Assembly: GCF_024713975.1 (NCBI RefSeq)
Contig: NC_091104.1
Span: 16,201,580 to 16,265,579 of the forward strand
DNA length: 64,000 bases
Direction of reading: 5' to 3'
Source: Paralichthys olivaceus
Lineage: Eukaryota > Chordata > Actinopteri > Pleuronectiformes > Paralichthyidae
Positions 12,001 to 24,700 of this stretch are shown piece by piece (within the stretch, counting starts at the first letter, position 1; each line of letters opens with the position of its first letter). The position numbers and the translations under genes are program-made. The notes under the pieces were generated by a model. It was given only the letters and a program-made list of their open reading frames with translations, ran no database searches and was not told the DNA's origin.

Positions 12001-15000
12001 AGAGGAGCCTCAACTCACCACTCTAGTCTTCAGGGGTCTGTGTTTGTGCACAGATAATGTTATCTGTTTGGCACGCAGACACAAAGAGCCCGATGTGAAT
12101 CAAAAGCTATCAGGTACTCGAGATCCTCCTGCACCACAGACCGGGGGGGAGATGGGGAGAAGTGGCCCCTGAAATTGGGGCACTTTAGAAAAAGGAGTGC
12201 ACTGTCAATGCAGCAGCCGATAATAGTCTCATTCTCCTGACAACGAAGCAAATGGAGTGGTTCTGGCAGAGACACAAGATGGAACCTGATCTGATCTCCT
12301 TTGCAGAGGGGGATAGGATTGTCAGGCCAGCTTATATGGTCCCTTACCTCTTTGTACGCCCCATGGAGCAGCCCGCTCACACAGGTTGACTGGCTGGGTT
12401 TGTACTTGTGCTACATCTGGACCCACAACCAGCCAGCAACAACAGACTCATCCCCACAAGCTCCAAAATACATGAAGCCCTACAGTGTGTTTACTGGCAG
12501 GATTAGACACCTTGAGCTTGTAATATTAATGTGGTTTCTTGCACAAGGATGTTAGTTTATCTCTCTTTATTTTCCAGCAGTGTGTAGCTTGTCGTTGTTG
12601 CCTTCACAGAATCATAAAGCAACAAGTTGGGTTTATGGAAGATGAAAACACGAGGCCAAATATTTTCCTCACATTAAGACAGGATCCAAACAGTCATTGG
12701 AGATTGACAAGCCAAGAAGAGAAAGCAGTCTGAGAGCATCAGATTGGAATGATGTGTTGGAAGCTGTGGGTGTTTGTGGATGATGTGTGTGCGACTGTGT
12801 GTCTGCATGATGTGGTTTGACTGTGGGGAGTGTTTGCATCCTCACTCATCTGTTTGCGTTACTGAATAAGAACCAGGGACTGTCGCGGTTGTAGACGAGC
12901 ACTCGGAGCTTGGTGCAGCTTCATGTAACCTCACAGTTTTTATTGGACCATCAACAGATGGAGATCAGGCGGGAACATGCTGCTGCAGCGCTGATCAGTG
13001 ACTGATCGGACCATCACCCTCATCCCGACTTTGTGCAGCTGCCTCCTCACTGCACTTTATGATGTTGTCTGTCTGGCACCAGCTGTAGAGTGCAGGGGCC
13101 TGTAGTGTGATAAGGGCCGATTGAAACCAGCTGCTCACCTCTGCTCCTCTATAACTACTAATACATAATGAAGTGTGATTTTAATATATGTCCCTGATAA
13201 CTCTATAAGGGGCCAAAGACTTCCACAGGCTTGTTAGATGCTATAACTCACACATTATCGTGCCCTGTGGAGCATGATTGAATCTGTAGCTGGGACCTGC
13301 CTGAAAAAAGGTTTCACATTGCTCCCTATGCCACAAAACTCTCATTCGACTGAGTCATGACCAAATCTGCCCACCCTCCCTCGGTTGCTACGTCGTGACG
13401 CCAGCTGTTCTTGTTATTACTAGACCCCACAACAAACACTTACACTTCTTAGCATTGACTCCAAAGCCCCCAGTTTGAAACCCAGCCCTCTTAGCCTCTA
13501 TACACAATAGTGGCTTGTTTCACCTCACGATGGGAAGTTGTGGGAGATGCTGCCGTCACCCCAATAAAAGTCTATGGAGGGAGCTCAGTTACTCTGGGGC
13601 ATTTTTGTCTGCTTGTAAAAATCATCAAATATTTAAGAAAAGGCCAGACGCGGTAATGTGCAGTTTCTGTGAGGGGCGTTGTTTTATTTTTACTCACTGA
13701 CCTTCGAAGGGGCAGCGGTTGTCTTTGGCTCCGCTCACAACACTCATTTAGATTTAGAGGCCATGACACAAAGGGGAAAAACAGGGTTTTCTTTCCTTCC
13801 CCGCAGCAGCGCGTCAGCTGCAACTGTGCTCTGAGGTCTGCGCTCAGCCCTGCCATGATACCATACTGTGAACTGGTGTATGTGTAGATGTGTGTATTCC
13901 CAGGTCATTGTTTTTAGCTTTGACTCACCATCGAGCTCATAAATCCCCTCGAGCTATGCCTTGTCTTTAATAAGACTTTCCCAAGAGAGGAAATTGTCTG
14001 CGGTCACACTCTTGCCAACCTCCCACCCCTGCAAACATATAGAAATCTAAAGACTTCACCATGTGTGAGTGTGTGATCGCTCATTCTGTTTCCCAGATGT
14101 AAGATAAAGTTTTTTTTTCTTGGAAGTACTCACTCGAGGTGACAGGTTGACATCCTCTGTAGTTAACCCGAGCGGTTGGCGAGGTTGTAGATCGAACACC
14201 AGATAAAGCTCATAAACATTCTTCCCTGAAAACAAATACCCCAACTCATCTTTGTCCAGTCACGTGTTAAACCACCTCTGCATATGGGTCCAATCAAAAG
14301 AGGGGTTGCCCAGAGATTACGGGAGAAGTTTGGGCTGCGGAGGGTGAGCTTGCAGTCACTGATTCCCTCTATTCCTGTTCCCTGCCACCATGTGCTCCAG
14401 ATTAACACATGGCACAGAGACCCACAGTTAACCCACCGCCACCCTCAATCACTGCATCACCGGATCCAGGAAGCAGGTTCTCTTGGTCAGACCATTAGAG
14501 TAGGTGCCTATCGCCCCTTAACCCCCTCCTTATCCAGATGAACTCCTTTCCCTCTTCCCCCCTGGTAATTCACAGTGCTGCATGTGTCCTAATGTAAGTC
14601 ATTAGTCCATGGAAAGACAAGGTAAGGCAATCCCACATCCTGCTGGTGTGAGATGAGCTCTTGCTGGAGTTATCTCATTTTCTATTGTTAATTTATCCCC
14701 CACAAACCATTAAAGCTGTGATGAAGCGAGCTGACTCTCTGCTTGGATGACAGATCAAATAATGCTGATTAAGTAACGCTGCCACTCAAACACTACATAG
14801 TCACATACACAGCAAAACAAAGGCCATTATGAAAAAAGTTTTGCTCGATGTTCTCATTCCTCCCTGGGATGATACTTTGATTGCATCTCATCACAACATG
14901 TGGTTTTGCACCAGATTTTGTTCCATGTTACACATGAATGAAAAACCGCTTGCAGACACTGATTATTTCATATATTAGCAGAGCCCTTTCATCGCCCTCC

Positions 15001-18000
15001 TCTCAGACCTCACAGCTGGCGGCCGCCACCATTCCAACATTCCTAACGCTACTTAAGTGCTTCACACTTGAGGAAATGTTCCTCAAACTCTGATATACAA
15101 TACCAGTCACTTTATTCTCTGAGAGTAGTCTTGATAAAGTTTTGCGAATATTCTTCTTTAGAATGTTTTTTTTTATTTTAAATGTGCCACTTCTGCACTA
15201 TTCTCCACAGCTATAAAATGCTAATCTGATGGGTTGGTGGTTTTCAGTATGTCTCCATCCAGTCCCCCTCTATTATCTCGCTGCCATCTGAGCCCACATG
15301 TCTATTCTAGCAATTCTGGCACTTGTCAGCGTTTTCTGTGAAAGGTTTTACAAATGACAAAGACGATTGTGTCTCTGCAGTTTTATTAGCTTGTGGGAGT
15401 CCCTGTCTCTGACCCATGAGGCATGTTAGAGACAGGAACACTGACAGAGGACTGTCCCCCAGCAGGCCTGAGAAAACGGTTGTCTGTGTTGGAGGGGAAG
15501 ACAAGGCCCTGGCTAAGCAATCTCTTCAAACCAAATGGCTTGTAATTTCCCTGGCTCTCTTCCTTCGTTTCTTGAATGAATACCTCATGAGCACTCAGAG
15601 ACAAAATAAAACTGGTTTCGACAACATGTGAGCGACAGAACATCAGTTTCTTTTAAACATCTGCCATTTAAGTTTTTTTCTCAACAGAGCAGACATATCC
15701 AACCCGAGCCTGTCAGGACCTGTTAAAACATAATTTCAAAATGATATTTGGGTTTGAATTGGTTTCGGTCACATTGGCTGGGCTATTTATGTGATTTTTT
15801 AAAAACTTCTTATGCGTGTAAAAAAACATCAGACTCGGGTCAGGTTCGGACACAAAAAACTGAATTCCTGTCGGATTCTGTTAGTTTTCTCACGGGACTG
15901 GACGGGTTAACACAGAACATTGCAGCCTGAACTGCACTTTAAGTCCAAGTGAGCTCAATGAGGCTGTCAAATGAAACGGGTCAAAATGTTTTTTGAATAT
16001 TGAAGTTGTTGAAATAGGTCCTTCCTGTTTTTCTAAAACTTTGCTCCAGTGAAAGTTACTAGTTATGGAAACTTTGAATAGAATGATCTTGGAGACTTGT
16101 TATGAAACTAAAGTCAACAAAAAGAAATCAAATCATGTTTATTTCAAAACAGACATAATGGTCTGTTCTCTAATATCATAAGTGCAGTGCATATGGAATA
16201 ATAGATCTATTTGTCATCACATCCACAACCCAATGACTTACAGAAAATACAAGCACTGACTTACTATAACTACATTAGTGGCTAAAATAGTTTTGACTAA
16301 CTTTATTTTCTTTATTCCATAACTAAAAAGAACAAGATGTTGTTTCTAACATAACTTTAACAAATTTTAAATTCTTAAAATTATCTGGAAAAGCTGCTTG
16401 ACCACAGCAACACTGGAACAGATGAGTAGCTGTTTTGTCTTTTGTCTGTTTATTCTTTAGAACAAGTAAACACTCACTAAAATACACAGTGGAACTCTGG
16501 GGAATTTAAAATCTAAATAAAAACATTAGTTATGTCTCTGCACTAACGTTTAACTTGTCACAGTTCTCAGAAAACGACCCAAGAGCACCACTCAGGAGGT
16601 AGATTTAAAAGTAGAATCTTGTAGAATCAAAGTATCTTGTTCAAAAAAAAAAAAAAGGAAGAATATGAAAATCCAAGCAGGCAAACAAAGCACAAAAGGT
16701 CGGAATGAGCCAAAATCAAAAAGACACAGGCAAGATCCAAAACACGATCAGGATGATCAGGCAGGCAAAGAACAGAGCGCTGGAAATCTAAGACACATGG
16801 CACAAAGACAATCTGGCAGAGAGCGAGTGGAAACAGAGTGACGGTAGTGTATATACACCGGGGAGCTTATGAGGTGATGGAGAACAGGTGAGCAGGTGAG
16901 TGGCGAGGACGAGCAGGTCAGGTGGTTCTGCTGCCAGGAACAACAGGCAGGTGGGAGAGGTGGGGTCTGACACGGCTGCAGAATTAGAACGTGTACTAAC
17001 GACTGGACTGAACGAATGAAGGAACTCAAAACCGTGACGGCAAACTTGTCAAAAAATAGTTGTGTTAACACTGAGCAGTGGCAAGTTTTAAGTGACCACA
17101 GGACAGAGCCACAAAGTGTGACTGTTTTTTTTAAACAATTATAATCAGACCTGTCCTCCAGTGTTATCAGTTTTTGGCCAAACTCCTGCACTGAAGACGC
17201 CAAGAAATACAAAATCTTGTGTGTCAGAAATTACTAACAAATGTTGCCTTTCCACAGCGAGTGGTAGAGACTCAGCAGTGCTGTTATATAGTCATGTGTT
17301 AACAGTCTCAATATGTACGTCTCCACATACTCTGACATATAGCAGCGTCCCTTCACTGGTTTTATTAACCTTGCATTATGATTTATTACCATGCAAAGAA
17401 TAAAACCACTAAAAGCTGCCGTCTGCCACATTTCATTTCTAACTACCATGTCAGACTTAAAATCAAATCGTTCAGTTTGCTCTGAATCCTTCTTGATTTT
17501 TAAGGACATCTACAGCTGATGTCAAACGCATTCAGTGGGTTTCAACAGATTTAGTGGAACGTTGTCAAAAAACGCTTCAGATGAAATCTAAACTCCCAGA
17601 CATCTTTCTGTAAAGGGTGAAAGCTGACGGCTCAGGAGGTAGAACGGGTCATCCACTAATCAGAAGGTCAGTGGTTAGATCCCTTGCTCATCCATTCCAC
17701 GTGCTGAAGTGTCCTCGGGCAAGACACAGAACCCCAGCTGTGTGTGATGCACTGTGTGAATGTGTGTGTGTGTGTTTGTGTGAATGGCAATAGTTTGAGT
17801 GGTCATCAAGACAAGAAAAGAGCTAGATAAATACAGACCATTTACCATTTTACTTCAAAATGTATTTAGAAAAATTAAGTACAGTAGGAGGTAGTACTTT
17901 TGTTACATCTCCTCACTGATGCTGCCTGTGTTGCTATAAACTCCTCTAGTGTCGCTTCTCATGTCATCAAACAAATAACATTCACTTGCAGTTTTCCAGA

Positions 18001-18721
18001 CCCACAGCACCTTCACGTATCCTGAGCTGGTGCAGAGAGAAACTCTCCCTGAATTAACTAACACACACCACAGTTTGAAAAGTCTCTTAATGGATCGTCT
18101 CATCTGTTCACTGTGTCTCACATGTTATGATGGAAGCCATCTCTGTTGTTATTGTAAGGTTTCGGAATGGTAGTGGTGTTTATTTTGGATAAGCGGTGCC
18201 GTGTTTACTGAGCCGGTTTGGAAGTCTATTGTGTCGACTGACACTGTAAATATTAATGCTCACCTCTCTGTGTGCTCGGGCCTTGCAGATATTGATGAGT
18301 GCATCAACACTACCATCTGTGGGAACCACGGCTTCTGCGAGAACACGGACGGCTCCTTCCACTGCCAGTGTGACCAGGGCTACACCAACCCGCCCGGAGA
18401 CATGAGCAGATGTATCGGTGTGTTAACTGCTGTCCAATAAATATGAACCACATAGAGCTATTAAAAACACATCAGTGCTTCACTATGGTAAACATGGGCA
18501 CTGTAATACTTTGAGTCAATCACACACATCGTCCATCCTGCTGCTATAAGTAATCACAAGAGCAGTAAATGTGTATTTGTATTAATGTGCAACTGAAAAC
18601 AGTGCCAAATATTAATGAGCTAATCAGCTCTGTTTATTCCTGTTTCAGATATGTTGCTGTTTTTGAAAATTACCCAGCCTTTTCTGAAAGATTATGTTTT
18701 TACATGTGACCCATTTTAAGA

Positions 18722-18798
<77 letters not shown>

Positions 18799-21700
18799 AA
18801 TTGATTATGAAAAAAGTGCTTTATAAAGAAATGTATATGTTTATATAGGATTTTGTGCCTTCGCCTTTGCGTGACCTTTTCTTGACCACGTCGAGCACGC
18901 TCCTGTGCGTATGCGCCTGATCCCGTTGACTGACCCAGCGCCCTCCTCTCCTATCTTTTCTCAGACGTGAACGAGTGCGAGATGAGCTTGGCGCTGTGTG
19001 GGGAGGCCCTGTGTGAGAACGTTGATGGCAGCTTCCTGTGCATCTGCCCCTACAACAATGAGGAATTTGATCCCATCACCAACCAGTGCCGCTCCCTGGG
19101 TAATAGAGCAGCACCGGCGCTCATAGTGACTCACAGGACTTAATTCTCCGTCCCATCGGAGACGGAGTTGTCCCTGATTTAATGAACCGTCTCTCATTAT
19201 CCAAACAAAAAGGGTGAAGAGGTGGACATGACTTAACTCCACGTCTCTTACAGTATCTTTCTGACCTGGCTGTTTCCATTTGTTTTATAGGCTGGGGTTA
19301 TGGTTGGGTGGGTTGCCTACAAAAATTTGTATTAGCCTAATCCCTTGGACAAATGATTTAGTAACTCCTCTGCTAGAGCCAAGCCAATGCCCTGAGGCCT
19401 TAGTTACTGTAAACCCATTTCCCCACCAAGACAAACATGAATAAGGTGTAGCTATTGGCAATTAGAGCTGAAGACACATTGCTCTCTTCCGTGCTAAAAT
19501 GATCTTAAATGCAGAGGTTACACATATTTAGTGTATTGCAATTTCAGAATGACAGAACGGGCCTTTTTGAGTCATGGAAATACCATCACCTCTCCAGCTT
19601 GATAGGCGTATGTGTACACAGTTTGGGCGTATTTACATTATCAAGCGGCGCGCCCTCAGCCGGGATGTTTTTCCTCCTGCCTGGGCACTAAACCCCAGCT
19701 ATGCCTTTGTGTACCTTTTTGCCACATTCCTCTGTTTGCTTTCGACGTGTGTTAATCAATCATGTGAGAGTGAATGGTGTGTTTACTCACATGCCAGTGT
19801 TTCCATTTGGTTAAGCCGGCAGCTTTGGGTAAAATGCCTGAGCCCATGCCTTTGGACAAATGAGCAGGCACAGCAGTGGCAGGGCAGGGTAGGGTAATGC
19901 ATTACCTGCTGGAGGCATGTGGACGCACTCTGATGGATGAGGAGCAGAGGCCACTTGACTGTTCTACAGTGGGATGATGTGCTAGGGGAAATGTGGGATC
20001 TACTGTAACCCAATGTGACTGGAGGATCCCACCTCCACATTGGCTTTTCCTACCAGGACATTTGACCTCTGACCTCCCTGAGTGAAGAAAATGACTTTTC
20101 CTTGTCCTTCTTCAGTAGACATCGAACTGAAACCTGCCGCACCACCTGCCCCCTCAGCTGACGAGAGGAAGGAGTGTTACTACAACTTGAATGGCGCCAA
20201 CTTCTGCGACAACGTTCTGTCTCGCAACACCACCAAGCAGGAGTGCTGCTGCACGGTGGGGGCGGGCTGGGGGGACAACTGTGAGATCCACGCCTGTCCT
20301 GTCCCAGGAAGAGGTAGATGATCCTTATTCAGACTTCATGAACATTTTTGTTTCAAACTCTTTTTTGCTTTTCACTAATGAGGCCATGTCTTCTTTTCCA
20401 GATGATTATAACCAGTTGTGTCCTCATGGCAGCGGCTTGTTGCCTATGCCTGTTTCCTCTGTACAACCTCTGGGAGAACAGCACCCTTTCATAGGTACTC
20501 TCTCTTTCATACATGAAAATCTATTATTACTATCCATCTATTCTGCTACATTTTTGTTTGCAAACACTTTAACTCTACTACGAATGCACCTAGTGTCCAC
20601 ACTACTCTGGAGCTTTAGAGCCCGATTTAGTCAGAGATCATTTTAGTTTGATGTCTTCAAACAAAATGTAGTAGTAATAAGCATGTGGCTCAAGCTCTTC
20701 ACACCAACTTTAAAGTGGCACAGCATCTGTTTTATTTCAACCTGCGGCAACTTTTAAAGCTTGATATACAGACATAATCCCTCAGTGTGTTTATTAGGCT
20801 GCCTCAACAGCAGGCAGAGGCTTAATGGGGAAATTGCATACCTGACTAATTACTGCAATTGTGGTGAGACAGCTTCTTACAAGCAGAGTGAATGACATCT
20901 TAGGCAGCGAGCCAGTGCTTTGGAAAAACAGAATTGCGTTAGTTTTCAATTCACATTTACGTAACACCAAGGTGTGAATCTGTCTGTCTCCCCTCAGATG
21001 CAAACGAGTGTGAGATGTTTGGATCAGACATTTGTAAGAATGGAAGGTGTTCAAACCTCTTTTCTTCATATAACTGCTACTGTCGCTCTGGCTTCTACTA
21101 CGATAACATCCGGCTGGAGTGTGTGGGTAAGGAAAACATTTGTGTAACAATCGGATTAACTCTACTCCAGCTATCCAGCATTATCGATAAGTGAGCAGCT
21201 ACACCAATCCACCATATTGTACAGAAGTCAGATTTAACGACTCATATTAAAAATGTATTGTGACAATCTTCAGATCTTTTAATCTCATTTGTGTTCTAAT
21301 TAGACAATTTAATACTCATGTGTTAAAATGCAATGAATTTTCACTGATGATTGATAAATGTGTACCTCTGCTCATATGTGTGTTTTTAGATTATGATGAG
21401 TGTAAATTTGGAAGCACCTGTGAGAACGGAGCCTGTGTGAACACGGCTGGGTCCTTCAACTGTTTCTGCAGTCCTCCTTTAGTGTTGGACAGCACCCGGC
21501 GCCGCTGCATTGGCCTCAACATCACAGAGGGTGCGACACACACACACACACACACACACACTTTTCTTATATTTGGTGCTTTCTTTTCAGATGCTTTTAG
21601 AGATTACACAATGGATCAATTAATTGGTTATTTAACTCAAACAAATCTTAACGCAAAAATTAATCTGCAGTAAAACAGATTTACACATTGTGTGGTTGTA

Positions 21701-24700
21701 GCTTCTCAAATGTGAGGATTTGTTGCTTTGATATTTATTTAACTATTTTCAGATACTCTATAGACCAAACAATCAGTTTATTGGAAAATTAATCTGTTGG
21801 TTTATTAGCATTGGAAATTATCATTAGCTGAGATGTGAGGTGAGTGTAAAGTCTTCTTGTGGATGGATGTGAGGCTCAGTTCAATCATTAGCATATACAG
21901 TTTACATTTTTCATTGCAGTGCACGATTGTATTGAACACTGTGGATGTGTTCAGTCACTTTTGTTGATCCTGCCTCGTTTTCTCTCCCAGAAACTCTTGA
22001 GCCTGATCACGATGTGCACATGGATATCTGCTGGCAGCGACTGGAGGGGGACGGCATATGTTCAGAACCCCTCCAGGAACAAAGAACTACATACACTGAG
22101 TGCTGCTGCCTGTTCGGCATCGCCTGGAGCGGACAGTGTGCCTTCTGTCCCAGGAGAGACTCTGGTGAGAAGAACGATGCACATGGCACAGTGATGACTG
22201 TTTGATTGTTGTCTTTCTCTTAACTTTACTGTTATTAATGTCCTACATATAACTCCTGTGTGATGTTGTGCTCAGATGACTATGCAATCATGTGCAACCT
22301 GGCCCGGAGAGGAGGTTCAGACAGTCTGCGAGAACGACAGGGTTATGAATACGGTATTGAGGAGCCAGAGGGACCTTTTGTTCCTCCATACTGGGACAAT
22401 TATGGCAGCCCTGCAGGACCCTATGACATCCCTGAAAGCGTTCCGCTCTTCAACGACAATGATTACAGCGTCCAACAGCCACCTGTCCGCATCTCCATCC
22501 CACGACCACGGGAGCAGCAGCCACGACCAGAGGATTCTTACGCTGGTGGGTAGATGCTTCCTTCTTTTGCCTCGTTTCTACACAAAGCTCCAATCAACCA
22601 GAAGAGTATTCATTCCTATGGCTGTGTTCTTCAGTGTATTGCAAAACTCCTCTCCTATGTTTTAAAGTTAAATTACTTGGGGATACTTCTTTGTTACATT
22701 CATATATATATTAATATATCTGTATATATCAATAGATATATTGATAATAATATAATTTACATCAACAATGGGCTTTAACCAGCAATCTTTAGGCAATGGT
22801 ATTTGTACTGAAATAGTTCCAGGTGCATATTCTTCAAAGGCAAAAGTAAAGAAAAGTAGTAAACATTATCGTTATCCGTATATGAACCAGAACTATGGAC
22901 ACAAACCAAAACTTTGTGGAAACTAGATGATAGACATGGACGCACTGTTAAGATTCTCATCTCCGGTATGTCCATTGGAATGTTTAAGAATATCTATTGT
23001 TATGTGTATTAATGCATTGGCAAACTTAAATACAGACAAGCTATGAGCTCCACCAACAATTGTCATGCAATGATGGATAAAGAAGCGATAATTAAATTGC
23101 AAATTACTAATACAATTCTATCAAATTGCTCAGTGTCATCAAACTTTGTTGATTGTAAAGAATAAAGTACAAGCTTCTTGTTTAATAATGTGATGTGTTT
23201 TTTTCTTTCACATTCCTGCGTCCAGGGCGCTATGATGGCTTCGAGGGTCTCCGGGCGGAGGAATGTGGAATCCTGAACGGCTGTGAAAACGGTCGCTGCG
23301 TTCGTGTGCGAGAAGGCTACACCTGCGACTGCTTCGATGGATACGAACTGGACCTAAACAAGATGGCCTGTATAGGTAGGGTGCTTTCTTCTCAGCAGAC
23401 CACCCATATATAAACTCAAATGTTCAGGGATTTCCCAAAATCAATAGAGAATCAATCTCTTCATTTTGTTTCGAAATGCGGAGCTGAATCTTGAAATCAA
23501 ACCGCGGTGAACTCTCCCTTCAGATCTGAGCCTTTTCGGGCAAGCTCTTGGTTTCATTTCAGTGAGGTAACTCTTCATGTAGTATATCATCAGGCTCAAG
23601 GAGAAGCTTTGAATTTGACAGCCTTGCATTAAGTTACGTTTTATGGGAAACTAATGAAAGGAGTGAACTCGTCAAAACCATTGTGTTACTCTTTGGTCTG
23701 AAATTCCCAGGTCGCACTCTGCCAAAAGAAAGGAGGCCTTGAATCTCAGCCACTCTGTGTATTACAGGAGATATTATATCTTTTAAGTGTACTCTGTTTG
23801 CTTTGTGAGAAAGTGAGACTGTCTTGTTTTAATGAAATCCTATGTTTGCAATATTCTGAGTGCACACAACCTTATCAGCTCCAAGGCCATTCTCCCAAGG
23901 AACGTGATTGAATGCCGACGCGGTGGAAACATGTGGGAGCTGCACAGCTCGTGCCATTCCTCCTCTTACAAATATCACCGCCAGCAGAACATGACATAAA
24001 CAGAGGAAGGGTCCTTTGAGATCAGCTGCTATGAAACTACAATCAGACCTCCCATGCTGAAAAAGAGGGAAAAATTCTCTTCAAGGCCAAAAGGGAAACA
24101 TAATCCAGTGCAATGTTAATTTTACCATCATCGTGAACAGTTCAGTGCTCACCATGGCTGGGAAGTACAGTTCAGACTCGATCCGGCCGACACGCAACAT
24201 GACGGCATGCTTGATTAAACATATACAAGATGAGATGTTACGCAACAACATTGACAACTTTGAAACTCTGACAAATTTAAACGCCTGCTATTATTCACAA
24301 TGTTAAACAAGATGTTCAGTCATCTTATTTAAATGTGCATTTAGTAGCTGTTGTTGATTGTGTCACAGGATCTTGACCTTTGGCCTCAGTGTACACTCCA
24401 GGTCGGCCTGTATGAGGCCAGAACACATCTGCTGGCAGCTAACACCTGATATCTACCGGTAGTTGGTGCAGGTGTAGTTTGTACAGAAGACCTTCAAAAT
24501 TGAAGTTAAGAAAGTAGCTCAATCAAGATTTTGTTATGCCTCAGCGACCAGAGGCAAAATGTTCATGGGTTTTCTGTCTGTCCATCACATTGTTGTGAAC
24601 ACACTTGTCACTTTGAATCAAAGTGATTTTGGTGGTTGAAAGTCAAAGGTCACAGTGACCTCATATGAATCTGGAAAAAAATGTATGTTGATTGAAACTT

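Larger units (their letters stand above)
11887..18288 (+). other. 6.4 kb ltbp2 intron, largest in the gene part seen
   Basis: It holds a tRNA-derived SINE (17624-17852) and a GC-richer repeat-like stretch (about 16640-16980). The segment around 15690-15920 uses words reminiscent of a fish repeat, but I cannot assign it. No exon, RNA gene or coherent reading frame was found; the 151-residue - strand frame at 16757-17212 overlaps the repeat-like stretch. The remainder is unassigned. Confidence 0.6.
8840..19099 (+). other. ltbp2: ltbp2 EGF modules 13-18
   Basis: Modules at 8840-8959, 9112-9237, 10998-11120, 11758-11886, 18289-18417 and 18965-19099 all have six cysteines and a D-x-[DN]-EC opening. 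Two are unusual. Module 16 (11758-11886) has three residues between C4 and C5 (C-F-M-G-C). Module 18 (18965-19099) lacks the G-[FY] that normally follows C5 and instead has a PYNNEEFD loop before C6. Module 18 directly precedes the TB module, the position of the last EGF of the central run in LTBPs. Confidence 0.85.

Noticed and set aside
16757..17212. 151-residue - strand open frame in the large ltbp2 intron
   Set aside because: No domain, biased leucine/serine/cysteine composition, overlaps repeat-like text and has no splice or promoter context.
17624..17700. A functional tRNA gene
   Set aside because: Box A and B are degenerate, no cloverleaf closes, and the following body and tail are those of a SINE.
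22684..22765. Small RNA hairpin from AT-rich palindromic patch
   Set aside because: Low-complexity TA/ATC words fold trivially; no stable GC-containing stem typical of a microRNA precursor.
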